64,000 bases of DNA from Pseudodonghicola sp048268305 (GTDB lineage: Bacteria; Pseudomonadota; Alphaproteobacteria; Rhodobacterales; Rhodobacteraceae), in assembly GCF_048268305.1 (NCBI RefSeq), contig NZ_JBLWVT010000007.1:261343-325342 (forward strand), written 5' to 3'. The translations under genes and the position numbers were made by a program. Within the stretch, counting starts at the first letter, position 1, and each line of letters opens with the position of its first letter. Positions 23,478 to 31,857 of this stretch are shown here, piece by piece. The notes below the pieces were generated by a model, which worked only from the letters and a program-made list of their open reading frames with translations, was not told where the DNA came from and ran no database searches.

Positions 23478-25220
23478 TCACCCGGCCAACGCGGGCCAAA
23501 GCCTCGGATCAAGCGCCTCAGTGAAGGGGCGCAGGGCCTCGGCCTGCACCCGCCACTTGCCCACCGATTGGCGATGCACCGGTTGACGAAGCTGCGTCGC
23601 GCTCATCGTCAGCACGGCGGCCTGGGTTTCATTCGGCCGCGCCATCGCGGCCACCCAGTCGAGGCCGCAGAATTCGGCCAACCGCCGGCTCGCGGCCTCG
23701 ACATCGCCGGTCATCTCCTCATAGCTCAGGTCAAGGATGCGACCGGGGAATTCGGCATGCCAGAAGGCCATCAGCCGGGCGTAAAGGTTGAACCGATGCG
23801 CCATCGCCTTGAGATCATAGGTATAGCTGAGCGCGCTGCCGGCGAAACGGCCGCGCCACATCGACAGCGCCACATCGCGCGGATCGCGGGTCAGATGGAT
23901 GATGCGCGCCTCGGGGTGGGCCGCAAGCAGGAAGCCCAGCAGGCGATAGTTCTCCGGCATCTTGTCGACGAAGGCGCGGCAGCCTTCGGGCAGCGGCGGA
24001 TGCAGCCGCTTTTCGGTCTGGCGCAGCTGCTCCAGGGCCTCTGGCCCGATCGGTTCGCCCGCCTCGATCAGCGGCATCAAGGCGCGGCCGGCGGCGATCT
24101 GCTCGCCCAGCCCCATGACGGCGGGATGCGCCGCCAGGATCGCCTCGGCCAGCGTGGTGCCCGACCGCGGCAGGCCCAGCACATAGATCGGTGTGACCGA
24201 CTCGGCCACCGCCGGGTCCGGCGGCAGGGGGAAATAGCCGATGATCCGGTCCGTCAGCGCGCTGTCGGCGGCGGCGTCATAGGGCAGGGCCCGCGCCATC
24301 TCGCGGTTGGCCTCGGCCAGATGCCGGGCCTCGCCGTCGCTGTCGCCGGCCTGCTGGGCGATGCGCGCCAGGGCGAAGTTCAACCCGGCGCGGTCGGGTG
24401 AATGTGCCGGTGCGCGCTTCAGCGCCGCCCGCGCGATGGTCAGCAGCGCGCCGTTCTCCTCCCGGTCCTGCAGGGTGGCAAGTTGCTCGATCGCCTCGGC
24501 ATTCTGCGGCTCCAGCCCGAGCACGGCGTGATATTCCGCCCGCGCCTCGGCGCTCTGCCCGGCTTCGACCCAGGTCTCGGCCAGCCGCAGATGCGCCCCG
24601 ATGTGATCCGGCGCCAGCATCACCGCCCGTTGGGCCGTGCTCAGCGCCTCGTCATGCCGGGTCAGCCGGGCAAGCGGCAGGCTGATGTTCACCAGGGTTT
24701 CGACGTTGTTGGGATCAAGCGTCAGCGCCGCCTCGAAATCGGCCAGCGCCGCATCGGTCAGCCCCAGCCGGTTCCGCAACAGCCCGCGCAGGTTATAGTT
24801 GCGCGCCAGCCGCGGTGCCAGGGCGATGGCCCGGCCGACCGCCGCCTCGGCCTCCTCGGTGCGGCCCAGTTGCGACAGCGCCTGGGCACAGAGGTATTGC
24901 GCCCCCTCATCCTCCGGCTGCTGCCGGATCAGCCGCTGCAGCAGCACCAGCGCCTTGTCGGCCATGTTCAGCAGAACCAGCGTCTGCGCCAGATTGCGCT
25001 GGGCGTCGATAAAACCGGGGTCGATCTGGATCGCCTTCTGGAACAGCGGCACCGCCTCGCGCGGCTTGCCCTGGGCACAGAGCGCCAGCGCCGCCACATT
25101 GGGGAGAAGCGCATTCTTCGGATGACGCGCCATCGCGGCCTTGGCGGTTTTGAACGCCTGCCGGGATTGCCCATTCATCAACTGGGTCTGGGCGATGACA
25201 TGGGGCGGTTGTAGGATCAT
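23478..25220 (-). CDS. TPR-repeat sulfotransferase-family protein
   Basis: The 580-residue protein starts with about seven to eight tetratricopeptide repeats (residues 15-300, each with the W/L-G-A-P spacing) and ends with a sulfotransferase domain. The PAPS 5'-phosphate loop is LPRSGTT at about residues 350-356; the 3'-phosphate site is HLTRDPRDVALSMW. Such proteins are common in alphaproteobacteria and probably act on a protein or polysaccharide, but the acceptor is unknown. ATG 25220 was preferred to a TTG 12 codons upstream. Confidence 0.9.
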   Translation of the reverse strand: MILQPPHVIAQTQLMNGQSRQAFKTAKAAMARHPKNALLPNVAALALCAQGKPREAVPLFQKAIQIDPGFIDAQRNLAQTLVLLNMADKALVLLQRLIRQQPEDEGAQYLCAQALSQLGRTEEAEAAVGRAIALAPRLARNYNLRGLLRNRLGLTDAALADFEAALTLDPNNVETLVNISLPLARLTRHDEALSTAQRAVMLAPDHIGAHLRLAETWVEAGQSAEARAEYHAVLGLEPQNAEAIEQLATLQDREENGALLTIARAALKRAPAHSPDRAGLNFALARIAQQAGDSDGEARHLAEANREMARALPYDAAADSALTDRIIGYFPLPPDPAVAESVTPIYVLGLPRSGTTLAEAILAAHPAVMGLGEQIAAGRALMPLIEAGEPIGPEALEQLRQTEKRLHPPLPEGCRAFVDKMPENYRLLGFLLAAHPEARIIHLTRDPRDVALSMWRGRFAGSALSYTYDLKAMAHRFNLYARLMAFWHAEFPGRILDLSYEEMTGDVEAASRRLAEFCGLDWVAAMARPNETQAAVLTMSATQLRQPVHRQSVGKWRVQAEALRPFTEALDPRLWPALAG

Positions 25221-25345
25221 GAGGACTTTACACGATGATTTGTTGACGTCCGGCAACAGGCGGGATCGGGATCAGCCCCGGTATCGGCCGAACCCTACCG
25301 GTCGGGCAAGGCGAATTCAAACGGCGCGGCCGAGAAAGACAGCAT

Positions 25346-26020
25346 ATGTGCGGACGCTATGCGCTGACCCTGCCGGTCGAGGCGATGGCAAAGGTGTTTC
25401 AGGCACAGCCCGCGAACGATCTGCCAGAGGTGCCGAACTATAACATCTGCCCGACCGACCAGGTTGCGGTGATCGACAGCGCGGCGGGGCTGCGGCGCCT
25501 GCGGCCGATGCGCTGGGGCTTTGTCCCGAGCTGGTATCAGACCCTGACCGGCGGTCCGCTGCTGTTCAACGCCAGGGCCGAGACATTGGCCGAAAAGCCC
25601 GCCTTTCGCGACGCCTGCCGACAGCGCCGCTGCCTGCTGATCGCCTCGGGCTTTTACGAATGGGAACGCCGCGGCGAAACCCGGCTGCCCTGGTATGTGC
25701 TGCGCCGTGACGGGGCACCGATGGTCTTCGCCGGCATCTGGCAGGACTGGGGGCGGGACGCGCCGCTGCCGACCTGCGCCATCGTGACCACCGCCGCCAA
25801 TGCCACGCTCGCCCCGGTGCATGATCGCATGCCACTGATCTTGGAACCCGAGGATTGGCCGCTCTGGCTGGGGGAAGCGGGCCATGGCGCCGCCCGGTTG
25901 ATGCACCCGGCGCCCGACGACCTCCTCACCCGCCGCAGGGTCGGCTCCAGGATCAATTCGAGCCGCGCCGAAGGCCCCGATCTGATCGAGGAACTGATCG
26001 AACCCTTCGGGGACGACTGA
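25346..26020 (+). CDS. yedK: SOS response-associated peptidase YedK/HMCES
   Basis: The 224-residue SRAP protein forms a thiazolidine crosslink to abasic sites in single-stranded DNA and so shields them. Cys2 (MCGRYAL) is the crosslinking residue after removal of Met1, Asn in PNYNICPT, Glu in GFYEWER and His in PVHDRMP complete the active site. Length fits the family. It is divergent from the TPR-sulfotransferase gene. Confidence 0.95.
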   Translation: MCGRYALTLPVEAMAKVFQAQPANDLPEVPNYNICPTDQVAVIDSAAGLRRLRPMRWGFVPSWYQTLTGGPLLFNARAETLAEKPAFRDACRQRRCLLIASGFYEWERRGETRLPWYVLRRDGAPMVFAGIWQDWGRDAPLPTCAIVTTAANATLAPVHDRMPLILEPEDWPLWLGEAGHGAARLMHPAPDDLLTRRRVGSRINSSRAEGPDLIEELIEPFGDD

Positions 26021-26027
26021 GGCTGCC

Positions 26028-26495
26028 TCACTCCTCTTCCGTCGGCGCCTTCAGTGGCGCGCGGCTCAGCGCATTGCCCGCCAGCGTCGCCTTGTGCAGC
26101 AGCCGCAGCACCTCGGCGCGCTCGGCGGCGTCGAGCCCGGCCAGAATGTCGGGCTGCAAGGCGTCCACATGCGGCCGTGCGGTCTCCAGCAACGCCTCGC
26201 CCGCCTCGGTCAGCGTCAGCTCGCGGGCGCGACGGTCCTGGGCCGCGATCCGCCGCAGCACCAGCCCGCGCGCATCCAGCCGGTCGATCACCTTGCCAAG
26301 CGTGGCGCGATCATAGGCCACCAGCCCCGCCACCGTCGCCTGATCGATGCCGGGATGATCGCGGATCGCGCTCAAGGCGGCGAATTGCACCGGCGTCAGC
26401 TTCAAACCGGCCGCCGCCATCCGATCCATGAACAGCGCCACCGAGATCTGATTGAGCCGCCGGATCAGATGCCCCGGCATGGTATGAATGTCCAT
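26028..26495 (-). CDS. MarR-family transcriptional regulator
   Basis: The 155-residue protein has the winged helix HPGIDQATVAGLVAYDRATLGKVIDRLDARGLV at about residues 52-85 with the DRR wing (RIAAQDRRARELTLT). Its substrate is unknown. It converges on yedK, ending 8 bp from its stop, and is divergent from mnmH. The imperfect repeat CTATT-N15-AATAG at 26523-26547 could be its operator. Confidence 0.9.
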   Translation of the reverse strand: MDIHTMPGHLIRRLNQISVALFMDRMAAAGLKLTPVQFAALSAIRDHPGIDQATVAGLVAYDRATLGKVIDRLDARGLVLRRIAAQDRRARELTLTEAGEALLETARPHVDALQPDILAGLDAAERAEVLRLLHKATLAGNALSRAPLKAPTEEE

Positions 26496-26588
26496 TCTCT
26501 CTCACTCCGCTGCGCGCCATGGCTATTGGCAAGTACACATATAATAGGGGAAAGGCATCCCCCTTCCATGGCACCCGGCCGGGCCCCC

Positions 26589-26659
26589 CTTTTTCTAGCT
26601 GCAAATATCCTCGGGGGTGAATTTGCGCGGTCCGCGCAAAGAGGGGGCGGAAAGCCCCC
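26589..26659. repeat. Dispersed intergenic repeat, copy 2
   Basis: CTTTTTCTAG, spacer, AAATATCC, CGGGGG, a variable palindrome (TTTGCGCGG with CCGCGCAAA), then GGGGGC-GGAAA-GCCCCC. It has the same modular order as the copies at 15435 and 44494. Confidence 0.6.
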
Positions 26660-26720
26660 TGATCTCCCGGCGCTTGCACCGCGCGCTTCCCCTGCGCTGC
26701 GGACCGCGCTAAGCAATCAC

Positions 26721-27779
26721 ATGCCCATCGAATTCGCCACGCTCGCCGATCTTTTCGCCCATGGTTTCGACACCGTGATCGACGTCCGCAGCCCCGCCGA
26801 ATATGCCGAGGATCACCTGCCCGGCGCGATCTCCCTGCCGGTCTTGGACAATGACGAACGCGCCCGTGTCGGCACCATCTACAAGCAGGAAAGCCCGTTT
26901 CTGGCCCGCAAGCTGGGCGCGGCGCTGGTGTTCCACAACGCGGCCCGTCACATCGAGACGGTGCTGAAGGATTACGAGGGCGGCTGGCGGCCGCTGGTCT
27001 ATTGCTGGCGCGGGGGTCAGCGCTCGGGCTCCTTCACCTGGATGCTGGGCCAGATCGGCTGGCGGGCCGACAGCATCAAGGGCGGCTATCAGACCTATCG
27101 CCGGCTGGTCTATCGCGCGCTCTACGACGGGCGGCTGCCATTTCGTGCCGTGCTGCTCGATGGCTATACCGGCACCGCCAAGACCGATCTGTTGCATCTG
27201 TTGAAACAGCGGGGCGTTCAGGTGCTCGACCTCGAGGGGCTGGCGGCGCATCGCGGCTCGCTTCTGGGCGATATGGCTCAGCCGCAACCGAGCCAGAAGG
27301 GGTTCGAATCCGCGCTTGTCGGCGCCTTCCTCGATCTCGATCCCTCCCGTCCCGTGGTGATCGAGGCGGAATCGAGCAAGATCGGTGAGCGGATCATTCC
27401 TCCCGCGCTCTGGGAGGTGATGAAGGCCGCGCCCCGGATCGAGATCGCCGCGCCGATCGAGGCGCGCGCGACCTATCTGGCGCGGGCCTATGACGATATC
27501 CTGTCTGGCGGCGACCGGCTGCGCGACCGGCTCGATCCGCTGCGGGCGCATCGCGGCCACGCGGTGGTCGATGGCTGGGGTGCGCTGATCGTGGCGGGCG
27601 ACAAGCTGGCGCTGACCCGGGCGCTGATGGAACAGCATTATGATCCCTCCTATGACAAATCCCGCCGCGCCATCGGGGCGGAGGTTCTGGCCCGGGTCAC
27701 GACGGATCGGCTGGATACGCCGGGGCTGGATCACGTCGCGGCTGAGATCGAGCGGATCGTCGAAGGTTGGGCCGGCTGA
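26721..27779 (+). CDS. mnmH: tRNA 2-selenouridine synthase MnmH/SelU
   Basis: The 352-residue protein has a rhodanese domain (VIDVRSPAEY at 19-28, with the catalytic loop YCWRGGQRSGS, Cys95) and a P-loop domain (GYTGTAKT, about 148-155). It converts 2-thiouridine at the tRNA wobble position to 2-selenouridine using selenophosphate. A selD fusion gene lies 0.7 kb downstream on the other strand and supplies selenophosphate. The P-loop has Ala where Gly or Ser is usual before Lys. Confidence 0.94.
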   Translation: MPIEFATLADLFAHGFDTVIDVRSPAEYAEDHLPGAISLPVLDNDERARVGTIYKQESPFLARKLGAALVFHNAARHIETVLKDYEGGWRPLVYCWRGGQRSGSFTWMLGQIGWRADSIKGGYQTYRRLVYRALYDGRLPFRAVLLDGYTGTAKTDLLHLLKQRGVQVLDLEGLAAHRGSLLGDMAQPQPSQKGFESALVGAFLDLDPSRPVVIEAESSKIGERIIPPALWEVMKAAPRIEIAAPIEARATYLARAYDDILSGGDRLRDRLDPLRAHRGHAVVDGWGALIVAGDKLALTRALMEQHYDPSYDKSRRAIGAEVLARVTTDRLDTPGLDHVAAEIERIVEGWAG

Positions 27780-27965
27780 TCCTTGCCCCGGCTGTGCAGG
27801 TCGGTTAGGTTTCCCGCACGGTCGGCAGTTCACCGAGGCGTCGCTGGCCCCGAGAGGGGCAGCTAAACCTGCTCCAAGTCATCGACAGCATTCGACATCT
27901 CCGTCCAGTGCCGCGTCGTAAGTCAGCGACCACGACAGTCTCACGCGGCCCCTTGAGGACATGTC

Positions 27966-28508
27966 ATGTCGAAACAGGTCTTTCCGCTGAATTCCCCCGA
28001 TATCTCCGCCTTCGCCCGCGCGCTTGGCCGCCAGCTCCAGACGCGCGAGGCGGCGCCGTCGCATCTGGAGGTGATGAACATGCTCGCCCGGGCGGCGGGC
28101 TATCGCAACTTCCAGCACCTGCGCGCCGCCCATGCGGCCGAGGCGCGGCTCGATACGCCTGCCTTGGTCGCCGCCGTCGATTTCAGGCTGGTGGAGCGTG
28201 CCCTGAACCAATTCGACGCGGCGGGCCGGCTGCTGCGCTGGCCGTCGCGGCGCCAGATCCAATTGCTCTGCCTCTGGGCGCTGTGGTCGCGGTTTCCGGC
28301 CGGTATTTCCCTGCACGAGCGCGAGGTGAACGCGCGGCTCAATGCGGCGCATGGGTTCGGCGATGCCGCGCTGTTGCGGCGCGATCTTTGCGGGCTGGGG
28401 CTCTTCACCCGGTCGCGCGACGGCAGCGATTACCGCCGGCAGGAATTGCCGCCGCCACCCGAGGCGCGGGAGCTGATCCGCCGGCTGCGGGGCCTGGCGC
28501 CAAACTAG
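27966..28508 (+). CDS. DUF2087 domain-containing protein
   Basis: The 180-residue protein has a C-terminal DUF2087 region (LRWPSRRQIQLLCLWALWSRF, then EREVNARLN and the LRRDLCGLGLFTRSRDGSDYRR ending, about residues 78-160). The family is thought to be a DNA-binding winged-helix fold, often fused to ArsR- or GNAT-like parts. The N-terminal part (HLEVMNMLARAAGYRNFQHLRA) resembles the small domain that precedes such regulators. It overlaps the selD stop by 4 bp on the opposite strand. Confidence 0.85.
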   Translation: MSKQVFPLNSPDISAFARALGRQLQTREAAPSHLEVMNMLARAAGYRNFQHLRAAHAAEARLDTPALVAAVDFRLVERALNQFDAAGRLLRWPSRRQIQLLCLWALWSRFPAGISLHEREVNARLNAAHGFGDAALLRRDLCGLGLFTRSRDGSDYRRQELPPPPEARELIRRLRGLAPN

Positions 28509-30664
28509 ATCAGGCTCAGCCCTGGGCCGCCGGCGGTCAGGCTCCCGATCCGTGCCGCCGGATGCCCGGCCGCGCGCAGTGCCGCGACCAGCGCTTCGGC
28601 CTGATCGGCGGCGACGGCGGCCAGCAGCCCGCCGGCGGTCTGCGGATCGAACAGCAGGTCGCTGAGCGGATCGCTCGGCAACTCCGGCGCCAGCGCCCGG
28701 TTGTCGGCGAAGAGCGTCGACCGATAGCCCCGGTGCGACAGCTCCCGCGCGCCGGCCATCAGCGGTACGGCAGCAAGGTCGAGCCGCGCCGTCAACCCCG
28801 AGGCCTCGCAGATGTTCAGCAGATGCCCGGCCAGGCCGAAGCCGGTGACATCGGTCATCGCATGCGCCCCGGCCAGAAGGCGCGCGGCATCGCCCTGCGG
28901 TCGGGTCATCTGGGCGAAGGCCGCCGCGATCCAGCCGCCGCGCGCGGCGCCCTGCATCTCGGCCGCCATCAACACGCCGGTGCCGATCGGCTTGGTCAGG
29001 ATCAGCGCGTCGCCCGGCTGCGCCCCCGCCAGGGTGATCGGATCGCGGTCGAGCAGCCCGGTCAGGGTGAACCCAATGGTCAGCTCGGTGCCCATCGAGC
29101 TGTGACCGCCGACGATCTCGGCCCCTTCGGCGCGAAAGATGGCATCGGCGGCGCCCATGATCTCGGTTGCGGTCCGCTGCTGCAGCGTCGCGGTCATCCG
29201 CGGCAGGATCAGCGTGACGGTCACCGCCTGCGGCTCTGCCCCCATCGCCCAGATATCGCCAAGCGCATGGATGGCGGCGATCCGGGTCATGGTGACCGGA
29301 TCTTCGGTGAAGGCGCGCAGATGGTCGGTGGTGATCACCTGCCGCTGGCCGCCCAGCGTCAGCATCGCGGCGTCATCGCCGGGCAGCGCCGTCACGTCGT
29401 GGCGATCCCCCGCCGGCAAGCTCGCCAGCGCCGCCCGCAGCGCGCCGCGCCCCAGCTTGGCGCCGCAGCCGCCGCACATCGGCTTGTCGGGCAACTCGTC
29501 GGCTCCGGCGGCGCGCAGTTCGGGCGGGGCAGGGGGGCGCATCACCGGCAGATCACCGAACCGGTCCATGAAGCGGCGGTCGATCCGGTCCTTCCAGCGC
29601 CAGATCAGCGGGCCCGAGAAGGGGAGGCCCCATTTCTCCCCCAAGGCCGATTGCTCGCCCAGCGAGATCAGCTTGAGGTAATCGCGCTGCGGGTGGTAGC
29701 GCCGCCGTCGCGCGGCCCCCATCAGGGCGGACTTCAGGTTCGCCAGCAGGATCGGCGCCTCGCGCACCGCATAGACGCCGGCCTTGGGGCGCGGGCTTTC
29801 GATCAGATCGGCGCAATCGCCGGCAGCGAAGACAGAAGGATCGCTGCTTTGCAGGCTGGGATCGACGGCGATGAAGCCGCGGGTCACCGCCAGCCCGGTC
29901 TCGGCGATCCATTCATAGGGGCGGGCGCCGGCGGCGCCGGTGATGAGATCGGCGGCGATCCGTTCTTCGCCGGCCAACACCACGGCGCCCTGATCGATAT
30001 AGGCGATCTCGACCCCTTCACGGATCGTCACCCCATGGGCAGAGAGCGCCGCCCGCAGCCGCCTTTGCGCCGCGGCCCCCAGCGCAGAGAGCGCGCGGGC
30101 ACGCTCGACAAGCGTCAGCTCGGCCGGCCGGCCCTTGGCACGCAGGGCATGCGCCATCGCCAGGATCAGCTCCGCCCCGGCGACGCCGCCGCCGATCACC
30201 GCGACACGGGCCGGGCCATCGCCGGCCAGATAGCTTTCCCAACGGCTGGCAAAGGGGCCGAGCGGCTTGGCCGGCACGGCGAAATCGGCGAACCCCGGCA
30301 GGTCGGGCATCGAGGAGGTGATGCCGACATTGACCGAACAGACATCATAGCCGATCGGCGGCCGGCCCGGCACCCGGATCAGCTTAGCCTCGGGGTCGAG
30401 GCCCTGGCACTCTCCCAGCACCACCCGGGCGCCGGCGAAGCGGGCCAGCCGGATCAGGTCGATATCCAGATCGTCACGGTGGTAGTGGCCGGCGACGAAG
30501 CCCGGCAGCATGCCGGAATAGGGCGCGGTGGGGCCGGGGTTGATCAGCGTCACCCGGGTGCCGGGCAGCGGGGACATCCCCCACATCCGCAGCACCAGGG
30601 CATGGGCATGGCCGCCCCCGATCAGGACCAGATCACGGGTCAGCGGCTGCGCGAAGCGGTCCAC
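28505..30664 (-). CDS. selD: Selenide, water dikinase fused to FAD oxidoreductase
   Basis: The 719-residue protein has two parts. Residues 1-370 are a pyridine-nucleotide-disulphide oxidoreductase of the NDH-2 type (VLIGGGHAHA at 13-22, VAVIGGGVAGAE at 154-165, VFAAGDCAD at 278-286). Residues 396-719 are SelD, which makes selenophosphate from selenide and ATP. The SelD start MCGGCGAKLG carries Cys397 and Cys400 with Lys403; a cysteine, not selenocysteine, is at the active position. The fusion is known in several proteobacteria and may reduce selenium on site. No selA, selB or selC is in the window. Confidence 0.94.
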   Translation of the reverse strand: MDRFAQPLTRDLVLIGGGHAHALVLRMWGMSPLPGTRVTLINPGPTAPYSGMLPGFVAGHYHRDDLDIDLIRLARFAGARVVLGECQGLDPEAKLIRVPGRPPIGYDVCSVNVGITSSMPDLPGFADFAVPAKPLGPFASRWESYLAGDGPARVAVIGGGVAGAELILAMAHALRAKGRPAELTLVERARALSALGAAAQRRLRAALSAHGVTIREGVEIAYIDQGAVVLAGEERIAADLITGAAGARPYEWIAETGLAVTRGFIAVDPSLQSSDPSVFAAGDCADLIESPRPKAGVYAVREAPILLANLKSALMGAARRRRYHPQRDYLKLISLGEQSALGEKWGLPFSGPLIWRWKDRIDRRFMDRFGDLPVMRPPAPPELRAAGADELPDKPMCGGCGAKLGRGALRAALASLPAGDRHDVTALPGDDAAMLTLGGQRQVITTDHLRAFTEDPVTMTRIAAIHALGDIWAMGAEPQAVTVTLILPRMTATLQQRTATEIMGAADAIFRAEGAEIVGGHSSMGTELTIGFTLTGLLDRDPITLAGAQPGDALILTKPIGTGVLMAAEMQGAARGGWIAAAFAQMTRPQGDAARLLAGAHAMTDVTGFGLAGHLLNICEASGLTARLDLAAVPLMAGARELSHRGYRSTLFADNRALAPELPSDPLSDLLFDPQTAGGLLAAVAADQAEALVAALRAAGHPAARIGSLTAGGPGLSLI

Positions 30665-30679
30665 GACGGCGCCCGCGGC

Positions 30680-31078
30680 TCAGTGCGGCGAACCGGGCGC
30701 CGGGGGGGCGGCGGGCTGATCCTCGGGCCGGGTGTCATGGGTGGCCCAGATGCGGTCCTTGCCGGCGGGCGGCAGGCTCTCGGGCGTCTCGTGGCGGTGG
30801 ATATGCGCCTTGGCGATGAAATTGGCGGTGATCGGCGCGGTCAGGAACAGGAACAGCGTGATCAGCAGCTCGTGCCAGGAGACATGCCCTTCCGAGACGA
30901 TGGCATGGATCATCGAGGCGATCAGCACGCCGCCGACCCCGAGCGTGGTGGCCTTGGTCGGCGCATGCAGCCGCGACATCGGATCGTTCAGCTTGATCAG
31001 CCCATAGGAGCCGATCAGGCCGAACACGCCGCCCAGGACCAGGGCGGCGGCAATGAGATATTCAAAGATCGGGGACAT
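30680..31078 (-). CDS. mrpG: Na+/H+ antiporter subunit MrpG
   Basis: The 132-residue subunit has three transmembrane helices (about residues 7-28, 41-62 and 66-88) and the conserved GSYGLIKLNDPMSRLHAPTKATTLGVGG stretch with Lys and His. A polar C-terminal tail of about 40 residues follows. It is the last gene of the mrp operon, 9 bp after mrpF. Confidence 0.94.
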   Translation of the reverse strand: MSPIFEYLIAAALVLGGVFGLIGSYGLIKLNDPMSRLHAPTKATTLGVGGVLIASMIHAIVSEGHVSWHELLITLFLFLTAPITANFIAKAHIHRHETPESLPPAGKDRIWATHDTRPEDQPAAPPAPGSPH

Positions 31079-31087
31079 CGCTGGGCC

Positions 31088-31360
31088 TCACTCGATGATA
31101 TTGCCGCGCAGCATGAAGCGCGCATAGGCGACGGTCGAGACGAAGCCAAGCATGGCGACGATCATCGCCGCCTCGAAGAAGATCTCGGTGCCATTCGCCA
31201 GCCCATAGAGGATCAGCAGCGCGATGGCATTGATCACCATGGTATCCAGCGCCAGCACCCGGTCGCCGACACCGGCGGCGGTGGCGATCTTCCAGAGGTT
31301 CATCAGCAGCGCCAGCGCAAAGCACGCGGTGGCGAAATAGATGGCATAGCTCAGGATCAT
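31088..31360 (-). CDS. mrpF: Na+/H+ antiporter subunit MrpF
   Basis: The 90-residue subunit has three hydrophobic helices and the conserved DRVLALDTM motif (about 39-47) with the essential Asp. ATG 31360 overlaps the mrpE stop by 4 bp. Confidence 0.94.
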   Translation of the reverse strand: MILSYAIYFATACFALALLMNLWKIATAAGVGDRVLALDTMVINAIALLILYGLANGTEIFFEAAMIVAMLGFVSTVAYARFMLRGNIIE

Positions 31361-31854
31361 TCGAAAATCTCCATCAGGCGGCGTTCGTAACGGGTCTTGA
31401 TGTCGTCCCGGATGGCGTCCGGATCGGGCGCGTCCAGGCAATGGACCAGCAGGTAATGCCCGCCGGCCGACAGATCGGCGCTGACCGTGCCCGGGGTCAG
31501 CGTGATGGTGCCGGCCAGGGCGGTGATCGCCTCGGGCGACTTCAGATCCAGCGGCACCGTGACCCAGGCGGGCTTGCGCGCCGCGTTCGGCTTGAACAGC
31601 ACGATCTTGGCCACGGTGAAATTGGCCAGAATGATATCCCAGATCACGATCCCGATATAGACCACGATCTTGACGGGATGATGCAGCCGCGGGCGGTTCG
31701 GCCAGTAGGGGCGGGTGATGAAGGGGATCACCGTGCCCAGAAACAGCCCGAACAGCAGCGAGTTGATCGAATAGCGGTTGACCAGCAGAAGCCAGACCAG
31801 CGTCAGGAGGCCGGTCAGGATCGGGTGGGGAAAGATCCGGGCAAGCAGTCTCAT
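31357..31854 (-). CDS. mrpE: Na+/H+ antiporter subunit MrpE
   Basis: The 165-residue subunit has two to three N-terminal membrane segments (residues 12-46 and 62-80) and a cytosolic domain with TLTPGTVSADLS, the MrpE motif, near residue 120. It is needed for complex assembly. Confidence 0.94.
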   Translation of the reverse strand: MRLLARIFPHPILTGLLTLVWLLLVNRYSINSLLFGLFLGTVIPFITRPYWPNRPRLHHPVKIVVYIGIVIWDIILANFTVAKIVLFKPNAARKPAWVTVPLDLKSPEAITALAGTITLTPGTVSADLSAGGHYLLVHCLDAPDPDAIRDDIKTRYERRLMEIFE

Positions 31855-31857
31855 GGG

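Noticed and set aside
26721..30664. A selenocysteine tRNA (selC) or SECIS element in the selenium locus
   Set aside because: No tRNA-like fold of the long selC type was seen in the gaps, and the SelD active residue is encoded by a normal cysteine codon.
27908..31390. Open frame of more than 1100 codons on the plus strand across DUF2087, selD and mrpGF
   Set aside because: It lies antisense to several clearly identified genes and consists of Gly/Arg/His/Gln-rich low-complexity sequence.
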